50,838 bases of DNA from Flavobacteriales bacterium (GTDB lineage: Bacteria > Bacteroidota > Bacteroidia > Flavobacteriales_E > Vicingaceae): positions 1-50,838 of the forward strand of contig JAGQZT010000042.1 in assembly GCA_020435335.1 (NCBI GenBank), given 5' to 3'. The notes beneath the pieces were generated by a model. It made no database searches. It was given only the letters and a program-made list of their open reading frames with translations, and had not been told where the DNA came from. Below, piece after piece: positions 34,853 through 43,382 of the stretch. The translations under genes and the position numbers were made by a program. Position 1 is the first letter of the stretch. Each line of letters begins with the position of its first letter.

Positions 34853-35577
34853 TAAAATCTGAATGTAGCAACCATCGTTAATTCATCACCATTATACACC
34901 GGCATGAACCCGATGTTCTTCGTATCCTTAAACGGATTCCAGTTTTTAAGCGGCTGCCAGTAGTAAACAGCATGTGCAACCAGCATACCGATTCCGGCTC
35001 CGGCCATCACATCAGACAGCCAATGCCTGTTATTCATGATTCTTAAACTGCCCGTTGCCGAAGAAAAAACAAAGCCGTTGTATGCCAGCAAAGGACTGGT
35101 ATCCTTATACTCGTTGTATAAAATGGTTGCCCCCGCAAAGGCCGTTGCCGTATGACCGGAAGGAAAGGAATGATGGCTGCTGTTATCCGGTCTTAGTTTA
35201 CCCACTCCGCGTTTCAGGGAATGAATCACCAGGGTTGTCATGACACCGGTAATCGCCATGTTTTTGGTTTGATCGAACCAGTGATTCTTAGCCTGAATCC
35301 CAACCAGATCCCCCGCAAACACCTCAACATAAGGAACATACTGAATGTAATCATCCATTCCATTATGATAATCGTTACCCAGCTTCTCACGCACATTTTT
35401 CTGGATGCTCTTTTCTGTAAAACTGTTGTTAAGCACAATGCCGCTAATGAGAAGTGTGGCTGGAACCACCGCCTGAACAACAAACGGTTTTCGGGTAACC
35501 TCAACAGCGGAAGTATCGTGCTGTGCACTTAAAAATTGCGCAGAAAGCAATAAGCCTATCAGGATTAAATTTCTCAT
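34852..35577 (-). CDS. PAP2-family phosphatase, paralogue 2
   Basis: 241 residues from ATG 35577, which gives the signal peptide MRNLILIGLLLSAQFLSAQ; an upstream in-frame TTG at 35589 is less likely. All three PAP2 motifs are canonical: KRGVGKLRPD, SFPSGHTATAFAG, and NNRHWLSDVMAGAGIG with H-x3-D. It is thus closer to consensus than its neighbour, with which it forms a two-gene operon joined by TAATG. It probably dephosphorylates a lipid phosphate at the periplasmic face. The shortness and single signal-like N-terminus match the Bacteroidota form with few membrane helices. Confidence 0.88.
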   Translation of the reverse strand: MRNLILIGLLLSAQFLSAQHDTSAVEVTRKPFVVQAVVPATLLISGIVLNNSFTEKSIQKNVREKLGNDYHNGMDDYIQYVPYVEVFAGDLVGIQAKNHWFDQTKNMAITGVMTTLVIHSLKRGVGKLRPDNSSHHSFPSGHTATAFAGATILYNEYKDTSPLLAYNGFVFSSATGSLRIMNNRHWLSDVMAGAGIGMLVAHAVYYWQPLKNWNPFKDTKNIGFMPVYNGDELTMVATFRF

Positions 35578-35586
35578 TTTCAAAAA

Positions 35587-35594
35587 CAAAAGTA
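35587..35594 (-). promoter_or_regulatory. Candidate -7 element (TACTTTTG) for the PAP2 pair
   Basis: An exact TAnnTTTG match on the minus strand, 9 bases before ATG 35577. It covers the alternative TTG start at 35589, which supports the ATG as the real start. No -33 TTG at the right distance. Confidence 0.4.
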
Positions 35595-35623
35595 AACCAA
35601 AATTTTAAAGTGTAATTTTTAGT

Positions 35624-35631
35624 TAGTTTTG
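35624..35631 (+). promoter_or_regulatory. Candidate -7 element (TAGTTTTG) for the LtaS-like gene
   Basis: An exact TAnnTTTG match only 4 bases before ATG 35636, so transcription would begin at or very near the start codon. No -33 TTG is visible. Weak support. Confidence 0.3.
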
Positions 35632-35635
35632 TTTT

Positions 35636-37606
35636 ATGAAATTAAAGGTTCCACAACGGTTTCAATTGTTAAAGAGCTATGTGCTGATTTATCTGCTGCT
35701 CTCGTTTTTAACGCGATTGGCTCTGTATATCTGGTCATTCGAAAACGTTGATTTTTCCGTTTTGGGGTTCCTGCAGGTTTTCATTTACGGCTTGTTCTTT
35801 GATTGGGGAACCATTTCCTTCTTTGTATTGCCTTATGCCCTCTATTTATTGCTGTTTCCAGCTCAATATACCGGGAATAAACTGGACAGAATAACGCAAT
35901 ATCTGGGTTATTTTGCCGGTCTGCTGATCTTCACGTTCAGCACCCTGTCCGAATTCACTTTTTGGGAAGAATTCAATTCCCGTTTCAATTTCATTGCAGT
36001 CGATTACCTCGTTTACACCGAGGAAGTGGTGGCCAACATCAATGAATCCTACCCCTTACCCATCTTACTTTCGGGAGTTCTGCTCGTCGTGTTCTCCATC
36101 ATGTTTATCACCTCAAAACGAGGTGCTTTTCAAAAAACCTTTTCGGAGAGCGGAACCATCAGGCAAAAAATGACCCTGCTGATAACAGCTCTGGTCTTAT
36201 CCGGTTTCTACACACTGAGCATAGAAAATAAAGATGCCGAATGGTCTGAGAACCGTTATGAGAATGAGTTAACCAAATCCGGAATCTACTCCTTCTTCGC
36301 TGCTTTCAGGAACAATGAACTGAGCTACCCTGATTTCTATTTAACGCAGGACATCACCACCTCATTTAAAGTGATGAAGGAACACGTGCTCAGCCCGAAC
36401 GAGAAATGGCTGGACAAAGACTATCGGAGCTTTAAACGTCTGGTGACCAATCCGGGTGAGGAGAAAAGGCCAAATGTGATCTTTATCTGTGTAGAAAGCT
36501 TAAGTGCCAAGTACCTGGCCCGGTTCGACAATGACCAGTACAGTTTCGTGTATACCCCATACCTCGACTCCCTGATGCAGCATTCCATCAGTTTCAACAA
36601 CCTCTACGCAACCGGAACCCGTACCATCCGCGGGATGGAAGCCATTACCCTCTGTGTGCCTCCTTCTCCCGGAAGGAGTATCGTGAAGAGACCGGAAAAC
36701 GGCAACTTCTTTAACATCGGGTCTGTTTTTGCCCAAAAAGGGTATAAGAATGTCTTCTTCTATGGTGGCGACGGTTATTTTGACAACATGAATCAGTTTT
36801 TCGGCGGCAACGGATTCGAAATCGTAGATCGCGGAAGAGGGTACCTGATGGGTGATGATTTCAAATCCAAAAGGACCAACATCAACGATGATGAAGTCAG
36901 TTTTGAAAACGCCTGGGGAATCTGTGATGAAGACATCTACAACAAAGTGATCAAGGAGGCCGACATCCATCATGAAAACGGCCAGCCTTTCTTCAATTTT
37001 GTAATGACAACCTCCAATCACAGGCCTTATACTTACCCCGACCATAAAATCGATGTGCCTTCGGGAAGAGGCCGGGATGGCGCCGTAAAATATACCGATT
37101 ACGCCATTCATGCTTTTCTGGAAAAAGCCAGGCAAAAACCCTGGTTCAAGAACACCGTGTTCCTGATCATGGCCGATCACTGTGCTTCCAGTGCCGGAAA
37201 ACAGGAACTGGATGTTGCGAAATACCACATCCCTGCCCTGATCTACAACCTAACCAACGACAGCGCGCATGAAGTCAACACCATTTGCTCTCAAATCGAT
37301 ATCTTTCCGACCCTTTTCGGCTACCTGAACTGGACCTACGAAAGTAAATTGCTCGGACGGGACTTAACGAAGATCAAGCCTGAAGAGGAGATGGCTCTGA
37401 TAGCCAACTATCGGAAACTGGGCTTATTAAAGGGAAAGCAACTCATGGTGCTGAACGACAAGAAATCGTCACATTTCTATCAATGGGATAAGTCAACGAA
37501 CCAGTTGGACCTGTTACCGACGGATTCGGCCTTCCTCAAACTGACCGTAGGGTATTACCAAACCAACGACTACCTCTACCAACATCAATATCAAAAACTT
37601 GATTAA
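35636..37606 (+). CDS. LtaS-like membrane sulfatase / phosphoglycerol transferase
   Basis: A 656-residue inner-membrane protein. Five hydrophobic helices occupy about residues 12-200, followed by an extracytoplasmic alkaline-phosphatase-fold domain. Metal and active-site landmarks of the LtaS/sulfatase group are seen: CVESLSAKYL (Glu near residue 287), ATGTRTIRGMEAI (nucleophile Thr near 326), FYGGDGYFDNMNQFFGGNGF, and MADHCASSAGK (Asp-His near 513). Gram-positive LtaS moves glycerol phosphate from phosphatidylglycerol. In Bacteroidota, which lack lipoteichoic acid, the group probably decorates glycolipid, capsule or lipid A; the substrate is unknown. The stop overlaps the start of the second PagL-like gene by 8 bases. 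Confidence 0.88.
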   Translation: MKLKVPQRFQLLKSYVLIYLLLSFLTRLALYIWSFENVDFSVLGFLQVFIYGLFFDWGTISFFVLPYALYLLLFPAQYTGNKLDRITQYLGYFAGLLIFTFSTLSEFTFWEEFNSRFNFIAVDYLVYTEEVVANINESYPLPILLSGVLLVVFSIMFITSKRGAFQKTFSESGTIRQKMTLLITALVLSGFYTLSIENKDAEWSENRYENELTKSGIYSFFAAFRNNELSYPDFYLTQDITTSFKVMKEHVLSPNEKWLDKDYRSFKRLVTNPGEEKRPNVIFICVESLSAKYLARFDNDQYSFVYTPYLDSLMQHSISFNNLYATGTRTIRGMEAITLCVPPSPGRSIVKRPENGNFFNIGSVFAQKGYKNVFFYGGDGYFDNMNQFFGGNGFEIVDRGRGYLMGDDFKSKRTNINDDEVSFENAWGICDEDIYNKVIKEADIHHENGQPFFNFVMTTSNHRPYTYPDHKIDVPSGRGRDGAVKYTDYAIHAFLEKARQKPWFKNTVFLIMADHCASSAGKQELDVAKYHIPALIYNLTNDSAHEVNTICSQIDIFPTLFGYLNWTYESKLLGRDLTKIKPEEEMALIANYRKLGLLKGKQLMVLNDKKSSHFYQWDKSTNQLDLLPTDSAFLKLTVGYYQTNDYLYQHQYQKLD

Positions 37607-38810
37607 CCTGGTTCCAAACCATATCCGGCTGATTATCGGGAGCTGGCTGCTCTTTTTAGCCCTTGGGCTTCAGGCTCAGGAAAGCAAGGATGTAACCTAC
37701 ATAGAACCCCACTACATGGCGGGAAAGATCGTTCCCAATTACATCTTCAGCTTTCCGCCTACCTCGCTGCAACAAGCACTTGCAGTCGACATCGGGACGA
37801 TTCATGCGGATACTTCCAACCCCTGGGCCGGTTATTACAATTATCCGGAAACCGGTGTAAGCCTGTTCTATTCCAACCTGGGTGAGAACCATATTTTCGG
37901 GAACCAGTTGGCAATCCTTCCCTACATCACCTTTAAAGTGCTCCGGAAAAGCAAATCGCCCTGGCACCTGAAACTGGCACTCGGAGCATCCTATTTTTCA
38001 ACTTTTTATGACAGCATCGAGAACCCCAGGAATAAAGATATCGGATCCTCCTTCACCTGGGCTTTTCAGACTACACTTTATAAAACCATTTACCATTCGG
38101 ATGGCATGAATTTAAGATTAAATGCCAGCTATTCTCATGCTTCCAACGGACACACCCAACTTCCTAACCTCGGCATCAATTCCGGACTGATCGGCATTTC
38201 CGCTCAGTTTTATAAAAAACAATCCGAAGGATACTTAACCCCATCAAAAATACAAACCGGAAAGGATTGGAGCCCCATGCTCATCCTATTGGAAAAAGGC
38301 ATTGGATTCCACGAGTTCGGTCACCGGGATTTTCCGGTTGGCGGCAAGAAATACCCGGTGCATTCCACGTCTGTAGGTGTTGGAAAGGTTCTAAACCAAC
38401 ATCATTTGATCAAAGCCGGATTAACCCATCGCTATTACGATTCATTTTATGATTACATCACCGGCAACAAGGATCCCGAATACATCGACCAACCCCAATT
38501 GAATGCTTCGGCTCTCGAACTCTACCTGGGCAGCGAGTTTTACATGGGGCACATCAGCATGGATGTTTACCTGGGTGCCAACGTGTTCAAGCCTTTTTAC
38601 AAACGGTTTGGTGAACTTTTTAAAGAACGAACAGAAATTGAATATCAGTTAAAGCGCATGTTCGCCACCCGGTTAGGCATCAACCTATACCTGATCAACA
38701 CTTCCAAAAACCCAAGAAACAACCTGTATATAGGCCCTCACATCAAAGCAAATCTCGATCAGGCGGATTTCACCGAAGTGGTGGTTGGTTACCAGTATCG
38801 AATAAAGTAA
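37599..38810 (+). CDS. Acyloxyacyl hydrolase / PagL-like lipid A deacylase, paralogue 2
   Basis: A 403-residue outer-membrane barrel. The start is TTG 37599, inside the last 8 bases of the LtaS-like gene; no ATG precedes the signal peptide (NHIRLIIGSWLLFLALGLQAQ), so a coupled TTG start is the best reading. The motif YSHASNGHTQLPNLGIN contains the PagL-type H180-x-S182-N, with Asn again in place of the expected acid. Over the whole length it parallels the protein at 31764 (YNYPETGVSLFYSNLGEN against [18 protein letters not shown], and similar C-termini ending IGPHIKAN against IGTHIKAN), so the two come from a duplication. It is probably co-transcribed with the LtaS-like gene. Confidence 0.75.
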   Translation: MINLVPNHIRLIIGSWLLFLALGLQAQESKDVTYIEPHYMAGKIVPNYIFSFPPTSLQQALAVDIGTIHADTSNPWAGYYNYPETGVSLFYSNLGENHIFGNQLAILPYITFKVLRKSKSPWHLKLALGASYFSTFYDSIENPRNKDIGSSFTWAFQTTLYKTIYHSDGMNLRLNASYSHASNGHTQLPNLGINSGLIGISAQFYKKQSEGYLTPSKIQTGKDWSPMLILLEKGIGFHEFGHRDFPVGGKKYPVHSTSVGVGKVLNQHHLIKAGLTHRYYDSFYDYITGNKDPEYIDQPQLNASALELYLGSEFYMGHISMDVYLGANVFKPFYKRFGELFKERTEIEYQLKRMFATRLGINLYLINTSKNPRNNLYIGPHIKANLDQADFTEVVVGYQYRIK

Positions 38811-38858
38811 AAGTCAGTTTTCTGTTGAATTTGAAAAACAATGTATCTTTAAACCGAC

Positions 38859-38866
38859 TAGTTTTG
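38859..38866 (+). promoter_or_regulatory. Candidate -7 element (TAGTTTTG) for the acyltransferase gene
   Basis: An exact TAnnTTTG match 15 bases before ATG 38882. The nearest upstream TTTG (38830-38833) is 25 bases away, slightly outside the usual 17-23 spacing. Confidence 0.35.
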
Positions 38867-38881
38867 GTAAAAAATTAAACC

Positions 38882-40228
38882 ATGATCTACTCGTTTTTAA
38901 AGAAAGTATGCACCCTGGCTCTCCGGGTATATTTCAGAAAAATGCATGTGTATGGCCGGGAACATATTCCAGTCGAAGGTCCGTATCTGGTCGTTGCCAA
39001 TCATCCGAGTTCGTTTCTGGATCCCTTGTGTATCGCCACACAGCTTAAGCCGAAACTGAACTTCCTGGCAAAAGCTGTGATGTTCAAAAACAAACTCGTT
39101 GCTTCCATCTTAAGAGGACTGAACATGCTTCCCATATACAGGGCTCAGGATGATCCGGGCTTATTGAATAAAAACAAAGAAGTTTTTCAGGGTTGTTATG
39201 ACAAGTTAGCCAAAAATGGCGTCATCATGATCTTCCCGGAAGGAACAAGTGAAGCGGAACGAAGGTTGAGAAAGATTAAAACCGGTGCCGCTCGGATTGC
39301 CCTCGGAGCAGAACAAGAAAACAACTTTTCCCTGAACCTCAAAATCCTTCCCGTAGGATTGAACTACACTAAATCCTGCCGTTTCAGAAGTGAAGTGATC
39401 GTGAATTTCGGTGAGCCGATCGCAATTAAAGATTACCTGGAAATGTATCAGGCCAATGGGATGAACACGGTAAAACAATTAACGGACGACATCGAAAATT
39501 CGATCCGGAACCTGATGATTGCCATCGACGAAAAAGAACAGGATGAGCTGGTAGAACAAATCGAACACATCTTTAAAACCTCTCTACCTCAGGAAGTTGA
39601 CGCTATGGAGCAGGTGAAATTATCACAGGGAATTGTCGATGCGATCCGGTTTTATCAGAAAAATGATCCCCGATTATATGACGACATGGCCGGCAACCTG
39701 GATCAGTTTTTCAGAAAACTTGAAAGTGTTGGCCTGTCTTACCGGTCGTTCGAAAAGATTGACAAACGCAAACGGCTTATTCCTGAGATGCTTCGTTCGG
39801 CTTTCGCATTGATTATCGGCTTTCCTTTATGGTTATTCGGGATCATCACGAATTACATTCCTTACAAATTGCCTCGGTTTTTTGCGTTGAGGATCACGAA
39901 AAGTGAAGCTTTTTATGGTGCCTTATTAATGTCTTTGGGAACATTTATTTTCATTTTATTTTACAGCATGGAAATATACCTGTTCTGGCGATTCACACAA
40001 CTGGGAATCCTCACACTGTGCTTTGGCGCCATCCTGATCTTAACCGGTTTTTTTACGATTTTATATGCACGTAACGCCCGTCGACTTTATTTCGACATGC
40101 GGTTATTATTCAAATTGATCCGAAAGAAAGAATTGATGAAAGAACTGGCCAGGGAACGCATTACCCTGATCAATCACCTCAACCTATTGAAAGATCAGTA
40201 TTTAATAAACAATTCCGTTTCGGATTAA
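38882..40228 (+). CDS. PlsC-type lysophospholipid acyltransferase with C-terminal membrane domain
   Basis: A 448-residue membrane-bound acyltransferase. The catalytic motif NHPSSFLDP (H41-x4-D) and the substrate motif FPEGTSEAERRLRKIKTGA (near residue 118) are typical of 1-acyl-glycerol-3-phosphate acyltransferases, which make phosphatidic acid. The C-terminal half differs from plain PlsC: a helical linker (about 200-290) and then three or four membrane segments (about 300-400). Members with this tail may act on other lipids, such as amino-acid lipids or glycerol phosphate, so the acceptor is open. It closes the run of lipid-active genes after secA and overlaps the convergent lipoprotein gene by 4 bases. 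Confidence 0.85.
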   Translation: MIYSFLKKVCTLALRVYFRKMHVYGREHIPVEGPYLVVANHPSSFLDPLCIATQLKPKLNFLAKAVMFKNKLVASILRGLNMLPIYRAQDDPGLLNKNKEVFQGCYDKLAKNGVIMIFPEGTSEAERRLRKIKTGAARIALGAEQENNFSLNLKILPVGLNYTKSCRFRSEVIVNFGEPIAIKDYLEMYQANGMNTVKQLTDDIENSIRNLMIAIDEKEQDELVEQIEHIFKTSLPQEVDAMEQVKLSQGIVDAIRFYQKNDPRLYDDMAGNLDQFFRKLESVGLSYRSFEKIDKRKRLIPEMLRSAFALIIGFPLWLFGIITNYIPYKLPRFFALRITKSEAFYGALLMSLGTFIFILFYSMEIYLFWRFTQLGILTLCFGAILILTGFFTILYARNARRLYFDMRLLFKLIRKKELMKELARERITLINHLNLLKDQYLINNSVSD

Positions 40229-40647
40229 TACGTGCCACCGGCACAAAACGAGCTGGCATTCACAAACACGGTTGATACCGAGTCGATCGGCATATCGGCA
40301 AACCGGATCCCGATGTTGGTCGGTGTGTTCAGGTAAACACAACATTGAACCTGATCGCCTGAATGTCCCGTAGCTAACGCTTTTGAGAAAACACTGGTGT
40401 TGCTGAACTGGTAATAGACCATCTGGTCATACAACAAGGTTGAAACACCGGTGGTGTAATTGGTATACTTAATGCTGTCTATGATGGTGGGCACATCGGA
40501 AATCTTGATCAGTAAGTACCCTTTATCGTAAGAAGGGGAGGAATATTCTTTCGGCGTTACCTCGTTGGCATCTTCTTTACTGCACGCAACAAAGGCAAAA
40601 AGAACTCCCACGATCAGGAGTAATGGTATGTGTTTGATCAATCGCAC
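40225..40647 (-). CDS. Small hypothetical lipoprotein
   Basis: 140 residues. The start is GTG 40647, giving MRLIKHIPLLLIVGVLFAFVAC with the lipidated Cys at residue 22 (lipobox FVAC). The mature part begins SKEDANE, acidic as in many Bacteroidota outer-membrane lipoproteins, and then forms a small beta-rich domain with Cys in CCVYLN and in SFCAGGTY at the C-terminus. No known family recognised. It lies downstream of yifB on the same strand (35-base gap) and may be read from the same mRNA. Confidence 0.75.
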   Translation of the reverse strand: MRLIKHIPLLLIVGVLFAFVACSKEDANEVTPKEYSSPSYDKGYLLIKISDVPTIIDSIKYTNYTTGVSTLLYDQMVYYQFSNTSVFSKALATGHSGDQVQCCVYLNTPTNIGIRFADMPIDSVSTVFVNASSFCAGGTY

Positions 40648-40682
40648 GTCAATTTTTTTCTAAAGATACTAAACTTTTAAAA

Positions 40683-42221
40683 TTAACCGGCCCAGCCTTC
40701 CCGATCCAGGCTCCGGTACTGAATCGCTTCGGCTAAATGCCGGGACGCTATCGCAGAAGCTCCTTCCAGGTCGGCAATGGTCCGGGCCACTTTTAAGATC
40801 CGGTCGTATGCCCGGGCGGAAAGCCCCAGCTTTTCCATGGCCGTTTTCAACAAACTCCTGCCTGCCGCATCAATTTCACAGATTTCCTTGATTGTTCCCG
40901 AAGATATTTGGGCATTGGCGTGCACCCCTTCTTTGTTTTTAAAGCGTTCTTCCTGGATTTTCCTGGCAGACATCACACGATTCCTGATGGTTTGACTGTC
41001 TTCTCCTTCGGGTTTTTCACTAAGTTCACTGAAAGACACGGGGGTGACCTCAACATGCAGGTCGATCCGGTCCAGTAAAGGCCCGGAGATCTTATTGAGG
41101 TATTTCTGAACCACACCCGGCGAACAGACGCAATCCTTCTCGGGATGATTGTAATAGCCACAGGGACAAGGATTCATGGAGGCCACCAGCATAAAACTGG
41201 CCGGGTACTCTACCGTAAATTTGGCGCGTGAAATGGAAACCTGACGATCTTCCAGGGGTTGACGCAGCACCTCCAGCACCGTTCGTTTAAATTCCGGAAG
41301 CTCATCCAAAAATAAAACGCCGTTATGTGCCAGAGATATTTCTCCGGGCTGCGGAAATCCTCCCCCGCCTACCAGAGCCACATCGCTGATCGTGTGGTGC
41401 GGAGAACGGAACGGGCGGGAACTGATCAGTGCCGTTTCCTTGGACAATTTTCCACCTACCGAATGTATTTTGGTTGTTTCAAGAGCTTCACTTAACGTTA
41501 ACGGTGGTAAGATGGTTGGTAACCGCTTCGCCAGCATCGTTTTCCCCGCACCCGGCGGACCGATCAGAATTACATTGTGGCCACCCGCAGCGGCGATTTC
41601 CAAGGCCCTTTTGATGTTTACCTGCCCTTTTACGTCCTTGAAATCAAAATCCGTCTGATTGAGCTTTTCATAAAACGTTTTTCTGGTATCGAGGGTGGTT
41701 TTGGGAATCAGTACTTCTCCATTGAAAAAATCGATGACCTGCTTAATGTTCGAAACACCATAAACATCCAGATTGTTGACAATAGCTGCTTCCAATGCAT
41801 TTTCTTCGGGGAGTATGATGCCTTTAAACCCTTCCTTTCGCGCCTGAACCGCAATGGGCAAAGCGCCTTTGATCGGCTGAACACTCCCGTCAAGCGACAG
41901 TTCCCCCATGATAATGTACCGGTCGATTTCAGCCTCATTCATTTGACCCGAGACAGCCAGAATCCCGGTTGCGATGGTAAGATCATACGCAGAGCCTTCT
42001 TTCCGGATATCGGCCGGAGCCATGTTTACGGTAATCTTTTTACCGGGCATCCGGCAGCCGACATTCTTCAATGCTGCCGCTATCCGCTGCTGACTTTCCT
42101 TAACAGCATTATCAGGCAACCCGACCAGGTAAAATTTTATTCCCCGATCGGCATTGACTTCCACAGTTATGGTGATCGCATCTACGCCAACAACTGCACT
42201 TCCATAAGTTTTAACAAGCAT
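40683..42221 (-). CDS. comM: YifB/ComM-family AAA+ ATPase (Mg-chelatase-like)
   Basis: 512 residues from ATG 42221, chosen because the family starts MLVKTYGSAVVGVDA and because AAGGA lies 6 bases upstream; an in-frame start at 42251 would overlap gmhA. The N-terminal Lon-like (ChlI) domain is followed by an AAA+ core with Walker A GPPGAGKT near residue 225, Walker B VLFLDELPEF, and the Cys cluster CPCGYYNHPEKDCVC. The C-terminal Mg-chelatase domain follows. ComM promotes branch migration during integration of transformed DNA in Vibrio and relatives; the role in Bacteroidota is probably similar but not shown. It is coupled closely to gmhA. Confidence 0.95.
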   Translation of the reverse strand: MLVKTYGSAVVGVDAITITVEVNADRGIKFYLVGLPDNAVKESQQRIAAALKNVGCRMPGKKITVNMAPADIRKEGSAYDLTIATGILAVSGQMNEAEIDRYIIMGELSLDGSVQPIKGALPIAVQARKEGFKGIILPEENALEAAIVNNLDVYGVSNIKQVIDFFNGEVLIPKTTLDTRKTFYEKLNQTDFDFKDVKGQVNIKRALEIAAAGGHNVILIGPPGAGKTMLAKRLPTILPPLTLSEALETTKIHSVGGKLSKETALISSRPFRSPHHTISDVALVGGGGFPQPGEISLAHNGVLFLDELPEFKRTVLEVLRQPLEDRQVSISRAKFTVEYPASFMLVASMNPCPCGYYNHPEKDCVCSPGVVQKYLNKISGPLLDRIDLHVEVTPVSFSELSEKPEGEDSQTIRNRVMSARKIQEERFKNKEGVHANAQISSGTIKEICEIDAAGRSLLKTAMEKLGLSARAYDRILKVARTIADLEGASAIASRHLAEAIQYRSLDREGWAG

Positions 42222-42228
42222 ACATCCT

Positions 42229-42804
42229 TCATTGAAGTGAATCTTCAACAAAGTAAATCAAAGAATGGATGACCTTGATATGAATCTCCTGAACACGGTC
42301 AGCATAATCCGAATACGGGGCTCTGATTTCCACATCACACAACCCGGCAAGTTTCCCTCCGTCTTTGCCGGTAAGGGCAATGACCTTCATTCCCTTTTGG
42401 CGGGCCACTTCAGCCGCAAAAACCACATTGGCCGAGTTCCCGCTGGTACTGATTGCAAGCAGGACGTCGCCCGAATTGCCCAGGGCTTCAAGATAGCGCG
42501 AGAATACCTGATCGTAACCGTAATCATTGCTCACGCAGCTCATGTGAGACGCATCCGCTATGGCAATCGCCGGCAAGGCTTTCCGGTCATCCCGGAACCT
42601 TCCGGTCATTTCTTCCGCAAAATGCATGGCATCGCACATCGATCCCCCATTTCCGCATGAAAGCACCTTGCCACCCTGATTCATCGCATTTACAAGTAAA
42701 GTTCCGGCCTCCTGAATTCGCTTCAGGTTTTCATCGCTGCTCATAAATTGGTCTAATATTTGTTTCGCCTCGGTGAAATTATTTTTAATCCGCTCTAAAC
42801 TCAT
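42229..42804 (-). CDS. gmhA: Phosphoheptose isomerase (sedoheptulose 7-phosphate isomerase)
   Basis: 191 residues from ATG 42804 ([17 protein letters not shown]); the upstream TTG 42852 would add a non-family stretch. SIS-fold enzyme that converts sedoheptulose 7-phosphate to heptose 7-phosphate, the first step towards ADP-heptose for LPS cores. Family motifs: [23 protein letters not shown] in parts ([16 protein letters not shown]), [13 protein letters not shown] and the C-terminal [13 protein letters not shown] with the metal/active-site Glu and His. It ends 8 bases upstream of the yifB start, so the two genes are probably one transcript. Confidence 0.93.
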   Translation of the reverse strand: MSLERIKNNFTEAKQILDQFMSSDENLKRIQEAGTLLVNAMNQGGKVLSCGNGGSMCDAMHFAEEMTGRFRDDRKALPAIAIADASHMSCVSNDYGYDQVFSRYLEALGNSGDVLLAISTSGNSANVVFAAEVARQKGMKVIALTGKDGGKLAGLCDVEIRAPYSDYADRVQEIHIKVIHSLIYFVEDSLQ

Positions 42805-42834
42805 TGTAAACGTTTTGTAATCCGTAATTAAATG

Positions 42835-42842
42835 CAAAATTA
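42835..42842 (-). promoter_or_regulatory. Candidate -7 element (TAATTTTG) for gmhA-comM
   Basis: An exact TAnnTTTG match on the minus strand, 30 bases before ATG 42804. Its position makes the upstream TTG start at 42852 unlikely. No -33 TTG at normal spacing. Confidence 0.4.
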
Positions 42843-42909
42843 TAGCAATCAAATTTAGATAATAAATAAAGTATTTTTACTTTTATGTCCAACAATTAGA
42901 ATTTGAGGT

Positions 42910-43350
42910 ATGAAAAGACTTTTATCAACTTTACTGGTAGCCCTGATAACCACCACCGTTTTTGCCCAGCAAGAGCCCGAAGCCACCTGTTTCACCAAAT
43001 ATGCTAAAGTATTTGAACAACGCGGTGCATTTGAAGTGGAAGACAGCACCTATACCAACGTTGTGATCACCATCAGAAAAGGCACGATGGCCGATTGCTT
43101 CTATGGCAAAGTAACCGTTAAGAATGGCAGTGTAGACATCAGCAGCCTGGCCCTCAGATTTGAGGATGATACGTATGAGCCTCTCGACTTTAGGTTCAAG
43201 TATCAAGAGAAACCCATCAAAATTGTAAACGGAATCAGCAACATCATTTTTACTGAAGAGGAAGAATTGATCAACGTCCTTTTTGTGAAAAAGATCAAAC
43301 CGAAAAAGAAGAAATATGCGAAAGCCGCAGAGCCGGTATTCGATTTATAA
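42910..43350 (+). CDS. Small secreted hypothetical protein
   Basis: 146 residues with a signal peptide (cleavage after TTTVFAQ, about residue 20). Mature part of mixed charge with a Cys in EATCFTKYAKVFEQRGAF and another in MADCFYGKVTV, which may form a disulfide. It ends with a very basic stretch (KKIKPKKKKYAKAA). The phrase FEQRGAFEVEDSTYTNVVITIRKG may be part of a beta-sandwich. Family not recognised. It stands alone between divergent gmhA and a convergent methyltransferase-fold gene, followed by a terminator. Confidence 0.75.
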   Translation: MKRLLSTLLVALITTTVFAQQEPEATCFTKYAKVFEQRGAFEVEDSTYTNVVITIRKGTMADCFYGKVTVKNGSVDISSLALRFEDDTYEPLDFRFKYQEKPIKIVNGISNIIFTEEEELINVLFVKKIKPKKKKYAKAAEPVFDL

Positions 43351-43357
43351 AAATAGA

Positions 43358-43382
43358 GGAGTGGTTTTCACTCCTTTTTTTT
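43358..43382 (+). terminator. Rho-independent terminator
   Basis: Stem GGAGTG, loop GTTTT, stem CACTCC, then eight T residues, 7 bases after the stop of the small secreted protein. Its 3' part overlaps the last codons of the convergent gene. Confidence 0.8.

Noticed and set aside
35636..37606. Lipoteichoic acid synthase in the strict sense
   Set aside because: The fold and active-site motifs fit, but everything else points to a Gram-negative Bacteroidota without lipoteichoic acid, so I name it only LtaS-like.
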